From: Clostridiaceae bacterium
GTDB lineage: Bacteria > Bacillota > Clostridia > Saccharofermentanales > DTU023
Length of the DNA stretch: 14,670 nucleotides
Direction: 5' to 3'
NCBI GenBank assembly: GCA_012728535.1
Contig: JAAYEX010000023.1
Span: 1 to 14,670 of the forward strand
The notes below the pieces were generated by a model. The model searched no databases. It was not told the origin of the DNA and saw only the letters and a program-made list of their open reading frames with translations. Below, one piece after another: positions 1 to 7,503 of this stretch; within the stretch, counting starts at the first letter, position 1; each line of letters begins with the position of its first letter. Both the position numbers and the translations under genes were made by a program.

Positions 1-833
1 GTATAGGCCTGATACAGTTCCATCATGGTGAACTCAGGGTTGTGCTTGGTGCTCATTCCTTCGTTGCGGAAATTGCGTCCGATCTCAAAAACACGTTCAA
101 AGCCACCTACAATCAATCTTTTCAGGTAGAGTTCAGGAGAAATGCGCAGGAAGAGGTCGAGATCGAGAGCATTGTGGTGAGTCACGAAAGGCTTTGCTGC
201 GGCTCCGCCGGCGATAGTGTTGAGCTGGGGAGTTTCCACCTCGAGAAAGCCACGGTTCATCAGTTCCCGGCGAATAGTCTGAATAATAAGGCTGCGCTTA
301 ACAAAGGTGTCACGCACATCAGGATTCACGATCAGGTCGAGATAGCGTTTACGATAACGGGTATCAGTGTCTCGCAGACCGTGAAACTTTTCCGGTAAGG
401 GACGTAGGGATTTGCTCAGCAGCTTCCAACCCGTATTACGAACGGATATCTCTCCCCTATTAGTACGGAAAACCTGGCCCTCAATCCAGACGAGATCTCC
501 GATATCGAGCGACTGCCATTTCTGATAACTCTCTTCTTCCAGGACATCGATTTTACTGAAAATCTGAATCCTTCCGCTGGTATCCTGCAAATCACTGAAA
601 CCGACTTTACCCATGCCGCGTTTACTCATAAGGCGTCCGGCGACTGTTACAGTCACTTCTTCGAGTTCGTCAAAATTATCGATAATTTCCTGAGCATGAT
701 GTGAAACATCACACTTGGTAATCAAATATGGGTCTTCACCGGCGGCCCTTAATTGTTCCAGTTTATCCAGTCTTACCTGTTCCTGATCGGATATTTCTGT
801 AGCTGCATCCTGTGCCAGCTGATCATTTGTCAT
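1..833 (-). CDS. lysS: Lysyl-tRNA synthetase, class II (N-terminal 277 codons; C-terminus outside window)
   Basis: Charges tRNA-Lys with lysine in the cytoplasm. The minus-strand frame is open from the ATG at 831-833 to the window edge, so the C-terminal half, including motif 3, is missing. The visible part has an N-terminal acidic helix, an OB-fold anticodon-binding domain (VAGRLMSKRGMGKVGFSDL, near residues 60-80), class II motif 1 (KRSLIIQTIRRELMNRGFLE) and motif 2 (FRNEGMSTKHNPEFTMMELY) near the cut. These are diagnostic of bacterial LysRS. The start is chosen because AAAGGAG lies about 9 bases upstream (843-849), inside the last codons of greA. The first 11 bases overlap the end of greA, which suggests translational coupling. 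Annotated from direct translation; confidence in identity is very high. Confidence 0.97.
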   Translation of the reverse strand, partial: MTNDQLAQDAATEISDQEQVRLDKLEQLRAAGEDPYLITKCDVSHHAQEIIDNFDELEEVTVTVAGRLMSKRGMGKVGFSDLQDTSGRIQIFSKIDVLEEESYQKWQSLDIGDLVWIEGQVFRTNRGEISVRNTGWKLLSKSLRPLPEKFHGLRDTDTRYRKRYLDLIVNPDVRDTFVKRSLIIQTIRRELMNRGFLEVETPQLNTIAGGAAAKPFVTHHNALDLDLFLRISPELYLKRLIVGGFERVFEIGRNFRNEGMSTKHNPEFTMMELYQAY

Positions 834-1326
834 TATTGTGTACTCCTTTAGGCAATGAAATATCAATGATTTTGTACTTAAGCATTCCGGATGGAGTCTT
901 AACTTCAGCCACATGACCCTTCTGCTTGCCGATCAGTGCAGAACCAACCGGAGATTCATTAGATAATTTGCCATTAAAAACATCCTCTTCCTGAGCACCG
1001 ACGATCAGATAGGTCTCCTCATCCCCGGTCTCCTCGTCACGCAAAAGCACCTGTCCGCCGAGACTGACACGTGTTTTACTGACACGCTTTTCTTCAATGA
1101 CTGTAGCGTTTTTCAGGATTGTCTCAATTTCATGGATCCGGATTTCGTTATCTGCCTTGGCCTGTGTCGCTTCCTCGAACTCAGAGTTTTCAGAGATGTC
1201 ACCGAATTCGCGGGCTTGTTTCAAGCGATCGGCGATATCTGCAGCTACTCTGGTTTTGCGATCTTCCAGCTCGGCATGTAATTCGTTCAATCCGTTATAG
1301 GTTAGTTCGTATGCTTTTTCAGCCAT
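823..1326 (-). CDS. greA: Transcription elongation factor GreA
   Basis: Rescues backtracked RNA polymerase by stimulating cleavage of the nascent transcript through the secondary channel. The 167-residue protein is slightly longer than the usual 158 or so. It has the N-terminal coiled coil (residues about 1-75) with the acidic tip GDISENSEFEEA; D43 and E46 correspond to the Mg-coordinating pair of the family. A C-terminal FKBP-like domain follows (about 80-160: VSLGGQVLLRDEETGDEETY, then SPVGSALIGKQKGH). The ATG at 1324-1326 is preceded by AGGGGGAG, a strong ribosome site. It overlaps lysS by 11 bases at its 3' end. The order greA-lysS is common in Bacillota. Nothing odd in the protein. Confidence 0.97.
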   Translation of the reverse strand: MAEKAYELTYNGLNELHAELEDRKTRVAADIADRLKQAREFGDISENSEFEEATQAKADNEIRIHEIETILKNATVIEEKRVSKTRVSLGGQVLLRDEETGDEETYLIVGAQEEDVFNGKLSNESPVGSALIGKQKGHVAEVKTPSGMLKYKIIDISLPKGVHNNDK

Positions 1327-1434
1327 AGATGCTCCCCCTGTTTTTCTATTCAGTTAATTCCTTTATTTATATAGTGGACGTTGCCATTAGGGAAGGATAC
1401 CATACCAGCCCTCTTTTTGCAGAAAACCTTGCTA

Positions 1435-2931
1435 TCAGCTATCTTTGCGTATTACGTCGTGGGCGCCGCCCTCGACAATACTGGTTGGAGATACCACAAC
1501 AAGCCGGGCTTTCTTCTGAAATTCATCTATGGTCAAAGAACCACATGAAACCATGGTGGCACTTACCTTGGCCAGGCTCGTATCAACATTGTCTTTCAAT
1601 TTGCCGGCATAAGGCACGTAGGAATCTACGCCTTCAGCAAATAGCATCTGACCGTCATCTCCGACTGTTTCATAACGCTGCCAGTTCCTGGCACGCTCCG
1701 AGCCTTCACCCCAATACTCCTTGACATAGTTGCCATTCACTGACAGGGTGCGCCCGGGGCTTTCGTCAAAGCGGGCAAAGTAGCGGCCCAACATGACAAA
1801 GTCGGCTCCCATGGCCAGAGCAAGTGCCACATGATAGTCGAAAACAATGCCGCCGTCGGAACAAAGCGGTATATAGACACCTGTTTCCTCAAAGTAGCGG
1901 TTACGTTCCTCAGCGACCGCCAATAAAGCTGAAGCCTGCCCCCTGCCGATACCTTTTTGCTCACGTGTTATACATATGGACCCGCCTCCTATTCCCACCT
2001 TAATGAAGGAAGCACCGGCATCGGCCAGATAACGGAAGCCTTCTGCGTCGACGACATTGCCGCCTCCGACCGGAAAGTCGGGACCATAGTTACTGCGAAC
2101 GAAGTCTAAGGTATCTTTCTGCCACTCACTGAAGCCGTCGGATGAGTCGATGCACAGGACATCGGCACCTGCTTCTATCAGTGCAGGCACCCGGTCCATA
2201 TAGTCATGGGTATTGATGCCCGCACCCACCATCAGCCGTTTGTGGGCATCCAGAAACTCCGCAGGGTTTTCTTTATGCCTGTCGTAGTCCTTTCGGAAAA
2301 CAAAAGCTACCATGCGCCCTTCTTTATCCAGAATAGGTAGTTGATTTATTTTATGATCCCAGATGATGTCATTGGCTTCTGAAAGTGTAATACCTTCTTC
2401 GCCGTAGACAACATCGGATATGGGTGTCATGAATTCGGATACAGGAGTCTCACGGGACAATCTGGAAACCCGGTAATCACGGCTCGAAACTATACCGACA
2501 AGCTTGCCGTTAGCACTGCCGTCATCGGTAATTGCCACAGTTGAGTGGCCTGTTTTCTCCTTGAGTTTCAAGACATCCGACAGCTTGTCGTCAGGTTTCA
2601 GATTGCTGTCGCTTCCGACAAAACCAGCTTTATACTTCTTTGCCCGGACCACCATGTCACATTGTGACTCGATCGGCTGTGAGCTGAAAACAAAGGCCAA
2701 ACCTCCGGAACGCGCCAGAGCAATGGCCATACGATCACCGGATACGGATTGCATAATGGCCGAGACCATAGGGATGTTCAATTGAATCGGACACTCTTCT
2801 TCACCTTTTCTGTACTTTATCAGAGGGGTGACCAGCGACACGTTTTCCGTATTCGTCTCACGAGTTGTAAGATTAGGAAGCAGGAGGTACTCACTAAAAG
2901 TTCTTGATAATTCGGAATCTATCTTTGCCAT
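1435..2931 (-). CDS. guaB: IMP dehydrogenase with CBS pair, protist (Tritrichomonas)-like subtype
   Basis: Oxidises IMP to XMP with NAD, the first committed step to GMP. Of two in-frame starts I chose the ATG at 2929-2931 (498 residues, starting MAKIDSELS) because AAAGGAG lies just upstream. The longer frame would begin inside pyrG. The split TIM barrel holds two CBS motifs (about 115-220: HSTVAITDDGSANGKLVGIV and NQLPILDKEGRMVAFV). The catalytic Cys320 lies in GIGGGSICITRE, and the flap Arg419-Tyr420 lies in ARNWQRYE. The K+/IMP-site segments VPYAGKLKDN and the C-terminal SIVEGGAHDVI are present. GGGSICITRE differs from the usual GPGSICTTR of bacterial GuaB and matches, from memory, the Tritrichomonas foetus enzyme. 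It starts one base after the pyrG stop, so it is coupled to pyrG. A purine/pyrimidine pairing of guaB with pyrG is plausible physiologically. Confidence 0.96.
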   Translation of the reverse strand: MAKIDSELSRTFSEYLLLPNLTTRETNTENVSLVTPLIKYRKGEEECPIQLNIPMVSAIMQSVSGDRMAIALARSGGLAFVFSSQPIESQCDMVVRAKKYKAGFVGSDSNLKPDDKLSDVLKLKEKTGHSTVAITDDGSANGKLVGIVSSRDYRVSRLSRETPVSEFMTPISDVVYGEEGITLSEANDIIWDHKINQLPILDKEGRMVAFVFRKDYDRHKENPAEFLDAHKRLMVGAGINTHDYMDRVPALIEAGADVLCIDSSDGFSEWQKDTLDFVRSNYGPDFPVGGGNVVDAEGFRYLADAGASFIKVGIGGGSICITREQKGIGRGQASALLAVAEERNRYFEETGVYIPLCSDGGIVFDYHVALALAMGADFVMLGRYFARFDESPGRTLSVNGNYVKEYWGEGSERARNWQRYETVGDDGQMLFAEGVDSYVPYAGKLKDNVDTSLAKVSATMVSCGSLTIDEFQKKARLVVVSPTSIVEGGAHDVIRKDS

Positions 2932-2932
2932 C

Positions 2933-4573
2933 TTATTCTCCTTTACTGTGCTTGAGCGCACTTTCTAAAAATGCATGAAATAAGCTGTGCGGTCTTGTCG
3001 GTCTTGACTTGAACTCCGGGTGGAATATGGTGCCGACATAGAACGGATGATCAGGCAATTCCACTGCTGCAACTCTCCCCGACTCACTGTTGATTCCACT
3101 CATCCTGAGGCCGGTTGAAGCCAGAGGAGTCATGTAGGCAGGGTTGAATTCGCGGCGGTGATGGTGTCTTTCTGAAACTTTGTTACTGCCATAGACGGCG
3201 TGTAGCATACTTCCCTCTTCAATATAAATCTCACGTGCTCCGCTCACCATGGGCAAATCACCGAAATTGATCTCCTTAATGCGCGAACGGTACTCCTCCG
3301 TCAGATTGTCAAAAAAGAAGACGTCCTGACAGGGAACTTCTGCTTCGTCAGTATGTGCCTGGTCCAGGCCGGCCAGGTTTCGCGCAATCTCCACCACGCC
3401 CATCTGCATGCCTAGTCCAATGCCGAAGAAGGGGATCTTTTCCTCTCTGGCATATTGGGCTGCACGAATCATACCTTCCATGCCCCTTGGTCCGAAACCG
3501 CCGGGGATAATAATGCCGGCAGGACGACCCAGATAGCGGGCAACTTCTTCATCGGAAACACCTTCGAGCAGCCCACTCTCTACCCAGTTAATTTTCACGT
3601 CCAGTCCCAGGCCGACAGCAGAATGCTCCATGGCTTCTAAAACACTGTAGTAGGCATCATGCAATTCGGTGTATTTCCCGACCAAAGCAATTTTAATCGG
3701 CATGCGTTTAGCACGGGTCATTTCGAGCAAGCGGATCCAATCACCGAGTTCCGGCTCAACACCTTGGGCAATCTGCAAGCGTTCACAAACGACATTGGCC
3801 AGTCCCTCTTCTTCCAAAACCAGGGGCAACTCATAAACAGAACCACAGTCGATGTTTTGAATAACGGAGTCGAAGCGGACGTTGCAAAAGCGTGCCAGTT
3901 TGTTGCGAATCTCTGATGTCATCACCTTCTCTGTGCGACAAACGAGAATATCAGGCTGAATTCCGTAAGAGAGCAGTTCTTTTACACTGTGCTGGGTTGG
4001 TTTGGTCTTGATCTCTCCGGGTTTTTTCAAATACGGTAAAAGCGTAACATGAATGAAAAGGCAGTTCTCACGTCCTACATCATAAGAAACCTGGCGAATT
4101 GCCTCCAGAAATGGCTGACCTTCCACGTCGCCGACTGTGCCGCCGATTTCGGAGATAACAACGTCAACGTCATCTTCAGCGCCGACCTTATAAATATGGT
4201 CTTTGATTTCATCAATAATATGAGGAACAACCTGTACGGTACCGCCGCCATATTTGCCGGCGCGTTCACGGCTGATGACATTAAGATAAACCTGACCGGA
4301 AGTAATATCACTCTCCGCAGTCAGATTTACATCGGTAAAGCGCTCGTAGTGACCTATATCCAGATCGTTCTCTGCACCATCCTCAGTTATAAATATTTCA
4401 CCGTGCTGGGTGGGACTCATTAATGAAGGATCAACGTTAATATAGGGGTCAAGTTTCTGGTTACGGATATTCAGGCCTCTCGCTTTGAGCAAACGACCCA
4501 ACGCTGCAGCTGTAATCCCCTTCCCCAAACCTGATACAACTCCACCTGTTACAAAAATATACTTTGTCTTCAT
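2933..4573 (-). CDS. pyrG: CTP synthase with substituted glutaminase nucleophile (Cys to Gly386)
   Basis: Makes CTP from UTP, ATP and a nitrogen donor. The 546 residues match the usual length. The synthetase domain (1-270) looks fully functional: P-loop GGVVSGLGKGI, KLDPYINVDP with K40, SPTQHGEIFITEDGAE, DLDIGHYERF and SEIGGTVGD. The class I amidotransferase domain (about 293-540) keeps the oxyanion strand PGGFGPRG and the His518/Glu520 pair in FHPEF. The nucleophile motif, GICLGMQ in normal enzymes, reads GIGLGMQ (codon GGA). The GTP-activation motif GGT[ML]RLG reads DLPMVSG (residues 439-445). Glutamine hydrolysis is therefore expected to be lost, and free ammonia is the likely donor; this is inference. 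The gene directly upstream is a glutaminase. The ATG at 4571-4573 is preceded by GAGGAG about 12 bases away. Its own promoter lies at 4684-4712. Confidence 0.97.
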   Translation of the reverse strand: MKTKYIFVTGGVVSGLGKGITAAALGRLLKARGLNIRNQKLDPYINVDPSLMSPTQHGEIFITEDGAENDLDIGHYERFTDVNLTAESDITSGQVYLNVISRERAGKYGGGTVQVVPHIIDEIKDHIYKVGAEDDVDVVISEIGGTVGDVEGQPFLEAIRQVSYDVGRENCLFIHVTLLPYLKKPGEIKTKPTQHSVKELLSYGIQPDILVCRTEKVMTSEIRNKLARFCNVRFDSVIQNIDCGSVYELPLVLEEEGLANVVCERLQIAQGVEPELGDWIRLLEMTRAKRMPIKIALVGKYTELHDAYYSVLEAMEHSAVGLGLDVKINWVESGLLEGVSDEEVARYLGRPAGIIIPGGFGPRGMEGMIRAAQYAREEKIPFFGIGLGMQMGVVEIARNLAGLDQAHTDEAEVPCQDVFFFDNLTEEYRSRIKEINFGDLPMVSGAREIYIEEGSMLHAVYGSNKVSERHHHRREFNPAYMTPLASTGLRMSGINSESGRVAAVELPDHPFYVGTIFHPEFKSRPTRPHSLFHAFLESALKHSKGE

Positions 4574-4683
4574 TAAACTATGTCTCTCCTCAACTAAAAA
4601 ACTAAACTGTTTTCTGCTTAACTCTTCAAAATCACCGTCTGACTGTCTTATATAATTTAAAATAGATTAACAAACTTTCAGTC

Positions 4684-4712
4684 ATTGTATGCACCTCTTC
4701 CCGAGGTGTCAA
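4684..4712 (-). promoter_or_regulatory. pyrG promoter, near-consensus sigma-70/A type
   Basis: On the minus strand, TTGACA (4707-4712), a 17-base spacer and TACAAT (4684-4689) form an almost perfect vegetative promoter directly behind the glsA stop codon (4714-4716). The predicted start is near 4677, giving a leader of about 104 bases with no obvious terminator hairpin. The initial transcript does not start with the GGGC run used for CTP-sensing reiterative transcription of Bacillus pyrG, so control should differ. pyrG, guaB and perhaps greA-lysS can thus be transcribed apart from gltX-glsA. Confidence 0.75.
4692..4708. promoter_or_regulatory. Palindrome in the pyrG promoter spacer (candidate operator)
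   Basis: CACCTC-TTCCC-GAGGTG is a perfect 6-bp inverted repeat that touches the -35 box and fills most of the spacer to the -10. Its position would let a bound protein block RNA polymerase. No T-tract follows on either strand, so a terminator is less likely. The regulator is unknown. Confidence 0.45.
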
Positions 4713-4713
4713 T

Positions 4714-5646
4714 TTATTCATTCCAGGCAAAAGTATGCCAGTCCAATTTCTCCGACAGCTCGCTCAGCACCTTGATTGCGCCGATACTGTTACCGTAAAT
4801 ATCAAGCGACGGGCCATAGGCCCCAATACCGAAACGCTGGTGGGCAGCTGCCAATATCCCTCCACCGACACCACTCTTGGCCGGGAGGCCGATACGCACT
4901 GCAAATTCACCGGTACCATTATAAAGTCCGCAGGTAAAAAGCAGGGTCAGTGTGATCCTGACAACTTCGGCATCCACCTTCTGTTCACCTGTCAACGGAT
5001 CATAGCCGCCGTTGGCCAAAATCACAGCAAAACGCGACAATTCACGCGCTGTCATTTCTACCGCACAACCGCGTGTATAAAACCATAGTGATTCATCCAG
5101 ATTGTTTGTCAGCAAACGTAGGCGCTTAAGCTCCCAGGCCAGAGCATGGTTGCGTTCGCTGTGATCTAATTCTGAAAGAAAAACGGCCTCATTTACTTTG
5201 AGACCGTTGCTGGCACAGAGGCCGCTGATATATTCGAGAAAGTGATCAAATTCTATCTCTTGAGAAATCATGGATGCAACTACGATCGCTCCGGCGTTAA
5301 TCAACGGGTTGCTGGGCTTGTTGGAAAAGTCCGATAAAGTAGTCATTTCCATAAAAGATGCCCCCGAAGGCTCCATGCCTACTTTTTCAAAAACAAGATC
5401 AGGGCCAAAATGTTCCAGGGCATACAGCAGAGCGAAAACCTTGACGATACTTTGAATGGTAAAAGGCCGGTCTGTATCGCCGCTGGCATAGATATGGCCT
5501 TCAAGGTCGGTCAGCACAATGCCCAGCTGTTCAGCAGGTGCCTTTTTCAGCTCCGGAATATAATCTGCTACCTTCCCCTGCAAGAGGACGGTCCTTGCCT
5601 CTTCAACACTATAATCAAGAAGCGCCTGAAACTCTTCTCTGCTCAC
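4714..5646 (-). CDS. glsA: Glutaminase A (serine beta-lactamase-like fold)
   Basis: Hydrolyses L-glutamine to glutamate and ammonia in the cytoplasm. From the GTG at 5644-5646 the protein has 310 residues, typical of the family (about 305-310). This start has AAGGAG nine bases upstream; a GTG at 5671-5673 in the same frame lies before the gltX stop and has no good ribosome site. Expected residues are all present when compared with the E. coli YbaS enzyme: nucleophile Ser66 and Lys69 (SIVK), Asn117 (NAGAI), Glu159, Asn166 (ERN), Tyr190, Tyr242 (GLYNGTGEF) and Val260 (PAKSGVGGG). It follows gltX after 16 bases and probably shares its transcript. Its products are glutamate, substrate of the adjacent GltX, and ammonia, which the altered PyrG downstream would need. 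Confidence 0.96.
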   Translation of the reverse strand: MSREEFQALLDYSVEEARTVLLQGKVADYIPELKKAPAEQLGIVLTDLEGHIYASGDTDRPFTIQSIVKVFALLYALEHFGPDLVFEKVGMEPSGASFMEMTTLSDFSNKPSNPLINAGAIVVASMISQEIEFDHFLEYISGLCASNGLKVNEAVFLSELDHSERNHALAWELKRLRLLTNNLDESLWFYTRGCAVEMTARELSRFAVILANGGYDPLTGEQKVDAEVVRITLTLLFTCGLYNGTGEFAVRIGLPAKSGVGGGILAAAHQRFGIGAYGPSLDIYGNSIGAIKVLSELSEKLDWHTFAWNE

Positions 5647-5662
5647 GGTCCCCTTCTCCTTT

Positions 5663-7354
5663 TTATAAATCACTGAAAATTGAAATCATTTTCTCCACCC
5701 GCAATCTCATTTCTTCCTCACCGATAAAGCAGATCATACTGTGGAGGTCAGGTGTATTCAAGGCATGGGTGATGGCGAATCGGATATAAGATGAAACGTG
5801 TACGATTGAACCCTTGTACTGGTCAGGATTCTTTTTAAAATCCTTGGGTTTTGCAGCGTAATTGAATTGAACCGCTATCTCCCGTATCTTTCCGAACCAG
5901 CTGCTGTTGTCATCACTGTGATCATAACTGTTCAAATAAGCTTTGAGGATACTGATGACTTCGTTTTTTTGCTCTATAAAATCCTCAGGCACTTGCGGCA
6001 CACGTACGCTGAAAGATCTGTCATAAAGGTAGGGGTAGTTTTCGTAAATATCGCTCCATTTTGCAACATCCAGGCGCCCTTCGTGCCAGATGGTGATGGA
6101 GTGTTCGAAGTCTGTCCTCCGGTCTTGTAACCAGCTCCGCATGACCTGACGGCTGTCGTGGTTCTCATCCGTATCGAGATCAGCCTGCAGCCATTCGCTG
6201 TAAGCTGTCATGATTTCTTCTTCGCTCATACTGCCAACGTATTTTTTGGCGATATTTCCCAGTTTGTCGAAATCAAAGAGTGCGCCTGAGACGCTCGTCT
6301 TATAGATATCAAATGGAAAGTCGACAATATCGGCATCAGGATTATCACGGCGCCAATCCTCGTAATTCGAGTTGGCGATATTCATCAGATAGTCTTTCAC
6401 TGCCGGCAGAGGATAACCGACTTCAATGTAATAGCTGGCCTTGGCCTCCGGGTCAAGACGCTTGCTCAGTTTGCGGCGAGAGTTGCCGTCCTGCTTCAGG
6501 ATAGGACTTAGATGAATGAACTCCGGCAGGTCAAAGCCCTGGATCTCAAAAAGCTCAACATGTATCGGCAGTGAAGAGATCCATTCATCAGCACGAATTA
6601 CATGCGAGGTGCGCATGAGGTGATCATCTACGGAATGAGCAAAGTGATATGTCGGCAGTCCGTCAGCCTTGATGATGACAATATCCTGGTTGTTCACCGG
6701 CATCTCAAGCTCGCCGCGCAGTCCGTCAATGAAAACCCGCGTTTGCTCATGACTACCTCGTGAACGCAGGCGGATAATATAATCGTCTCCGCCTTCTATG
6801 CGGGCAATCTGTTCTTCACTTGTAAGCCTGCGACAACGGGCGTCAGACTCTGCGTAACCCATGACCGGGCTCTTCTCATCCATTTGACGCTGTCTCAACT
6901 CTTCCAGGTCTTCAGGGCTGCAGAAGCAAGGGTAGGCATCGCCCCGGCTGAGAAGTTCTTTGGCGAAGGCTTCATAGATCTCCTTGCGCTGAGACTGGAA
7001 ATAGGGTCCGTATTCTCCTTTGGAGCTGTCTGACGAAGTGGCCCCTTCGTCTACTTTTATATTAAACAAGTCAAAGGTTGTCACTATTTCTTCAACTGCA
7101 CCGGGCACGGATCGTTTTTGGTCCGTATCCTCGATGCGCAGGAGGAACTTTCCCTCCTTATGGTCAGCAAACAGACGATTGATCAAGGCTGTATAAATAG
7201 CACCTATGTGAAGAAAGCCGGTCGGACTGGGTGCAAAGCGCACACAGCATTGCTGTTTACCATTCTCATCCAGACGAAGTGGATATACTTTCTCGTAATC
7301 AGAAGTTGATTTTGTGACTTCAGGAAAAATTAACTCGGCAAGCTCTCTGCTCAT
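5663..7354 (-). CDS. gltX: Glutamyl-tRNA synthetase, long clostridial-type class I
   Basis: Attaches glutamate to tRNA-Glu. Whether it also mischarges tRNA-Gln cannot be told from this window. The ATG at 7352-7354 follows GGGAGG by five bases and gives 563 residues, longer than the usual 470-490 but like the roughly 550-residue form of many Clostridia. An N-terminal extension (MSRELAELIFPEVT) precedes the Rossmann fold. The HIGH-type signature is FAPSPTGFLHIGA (HIGA at 49-52), LLRIEDTD follows at 71-78, and the KMSKS-type loop is RRKLSKR (293-299). The helical anticodon-binding part fills about 350-563. An upstream in-frame extension to 7528 would run through a terminator and is rejected. The promoter is at 7403-7431. 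It heads the cluster gltX-glsA-(pyrG-guaB-greA-lysS). Confidence 0.95.
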   Translation of the reverse strand: MSRELAELIFPEVTKSTSDYEKVYPLRLDENGKQQCCVRFAPSPTGFLHIGAIYTALINRLFADHKEGKFLLRIEDTDQKRSVPGAVEEIVTTFDLFNIKVDEGATSSDSSKGEYGPYFQSQRKEIYEAFAKELLSRGDAYPCFCSPEDLEELRQRQMDEKSPVMGYAESDARCRRLTSEEQIARIEGGDDYIIRLRSRGSHEQTRVFIDGLRGELEMPVNNQDIVIIKADGLPTYHFAHSVDDHLMRTSHVIRADEWISSLPIHVELFEIQGFDLPEFIHLSPILKQDGNSRRKLSKRLDPEAKASYYIEVGYPLPAVKDYLMNIANSNYEDWRRDNPDADIVDFPFDIYKTSVSGALFDFDKLGNIAKKYVGSMSEEEIMTAYSEWLQADLDTDENHDSRQVMRSWLQDRRTDFEHSITIWHEGRLDVAKWSDIYENYPYLYDRSFSVRVPQVPEDFIEQKNEVISILKAYLNSYDHSDDNSSWFGKIREIAVQFNYAAKPKDFKKNPDQYKGSIVHVSSYIRFAITHALNTPDLHSMICFIGEEEMRLRVEKMISIFSDL

Positions 7355-7402
7355 TATTACCTCCCATACATATGAAAATCCTACGATTCTTGTCCCTTTA
7401 AT

Positions 7403-7431
7403 ATCATAACCAATAATTGCTGCAAGTGTAA
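7403..7431 (-). promoter_or_regulatory. gltX promoter
   Basis: Minus strand: TTACAC (7426-7431), 17-base spacer, TATGAT (7403-7408). It sits between the terminator of the upstream zinc-protein gene and the gltX ribosome site. The predicted start is near 7396, leaving a leader of about 40 bases. This leaves no room for a T-box, and no T-box sequence is seen. Confidence 0.6.
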
Positions 7432-7445
7432 TCTGTTTATTCCTT

Positions 7446-7482
7446 AAAAATAAAAAAAAGAACCTCCGCTGGCGAAGGTTCC
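7446..7482 (-). terminator. Rho-independent terminator of the CxxC zinc-protein gene
   Basis: Minus strand: a stem of about ten pairs, GAACCTTCGC with GCGGAGGTTC (one T-G wobble), at 7460-7481, followed by eight T, one A and five T. It lies about 20 bases after the stop codon at 7504-7506. Confidence 0.92.
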
Positions 7483-7503
7483 TTAAGACGTAAAACGTCA
7501 GTC

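Noticed and set aside
1327..1434. Separate promoter for greA-lysS
   Set aside because: A TATATAAAT-like -10 is present on the minus strand, but no -35 at 16-18 bases; read-through from guaB is as likely.
3403..3429. The PyrG Gly386 codon as a sequencing error
   Set aside because: GGA is two changes away from either Cys codon, and the nearby GTP-activation motif is also lost, so an isolated miscall is unlikely.
4690..4713. Hairpin behind glsA as a terminator
   Set aside because: The stem CACCTC/GAGGTG is followed by CATACAATG with no T-tract, and it lies inside a near-consensus promoter.
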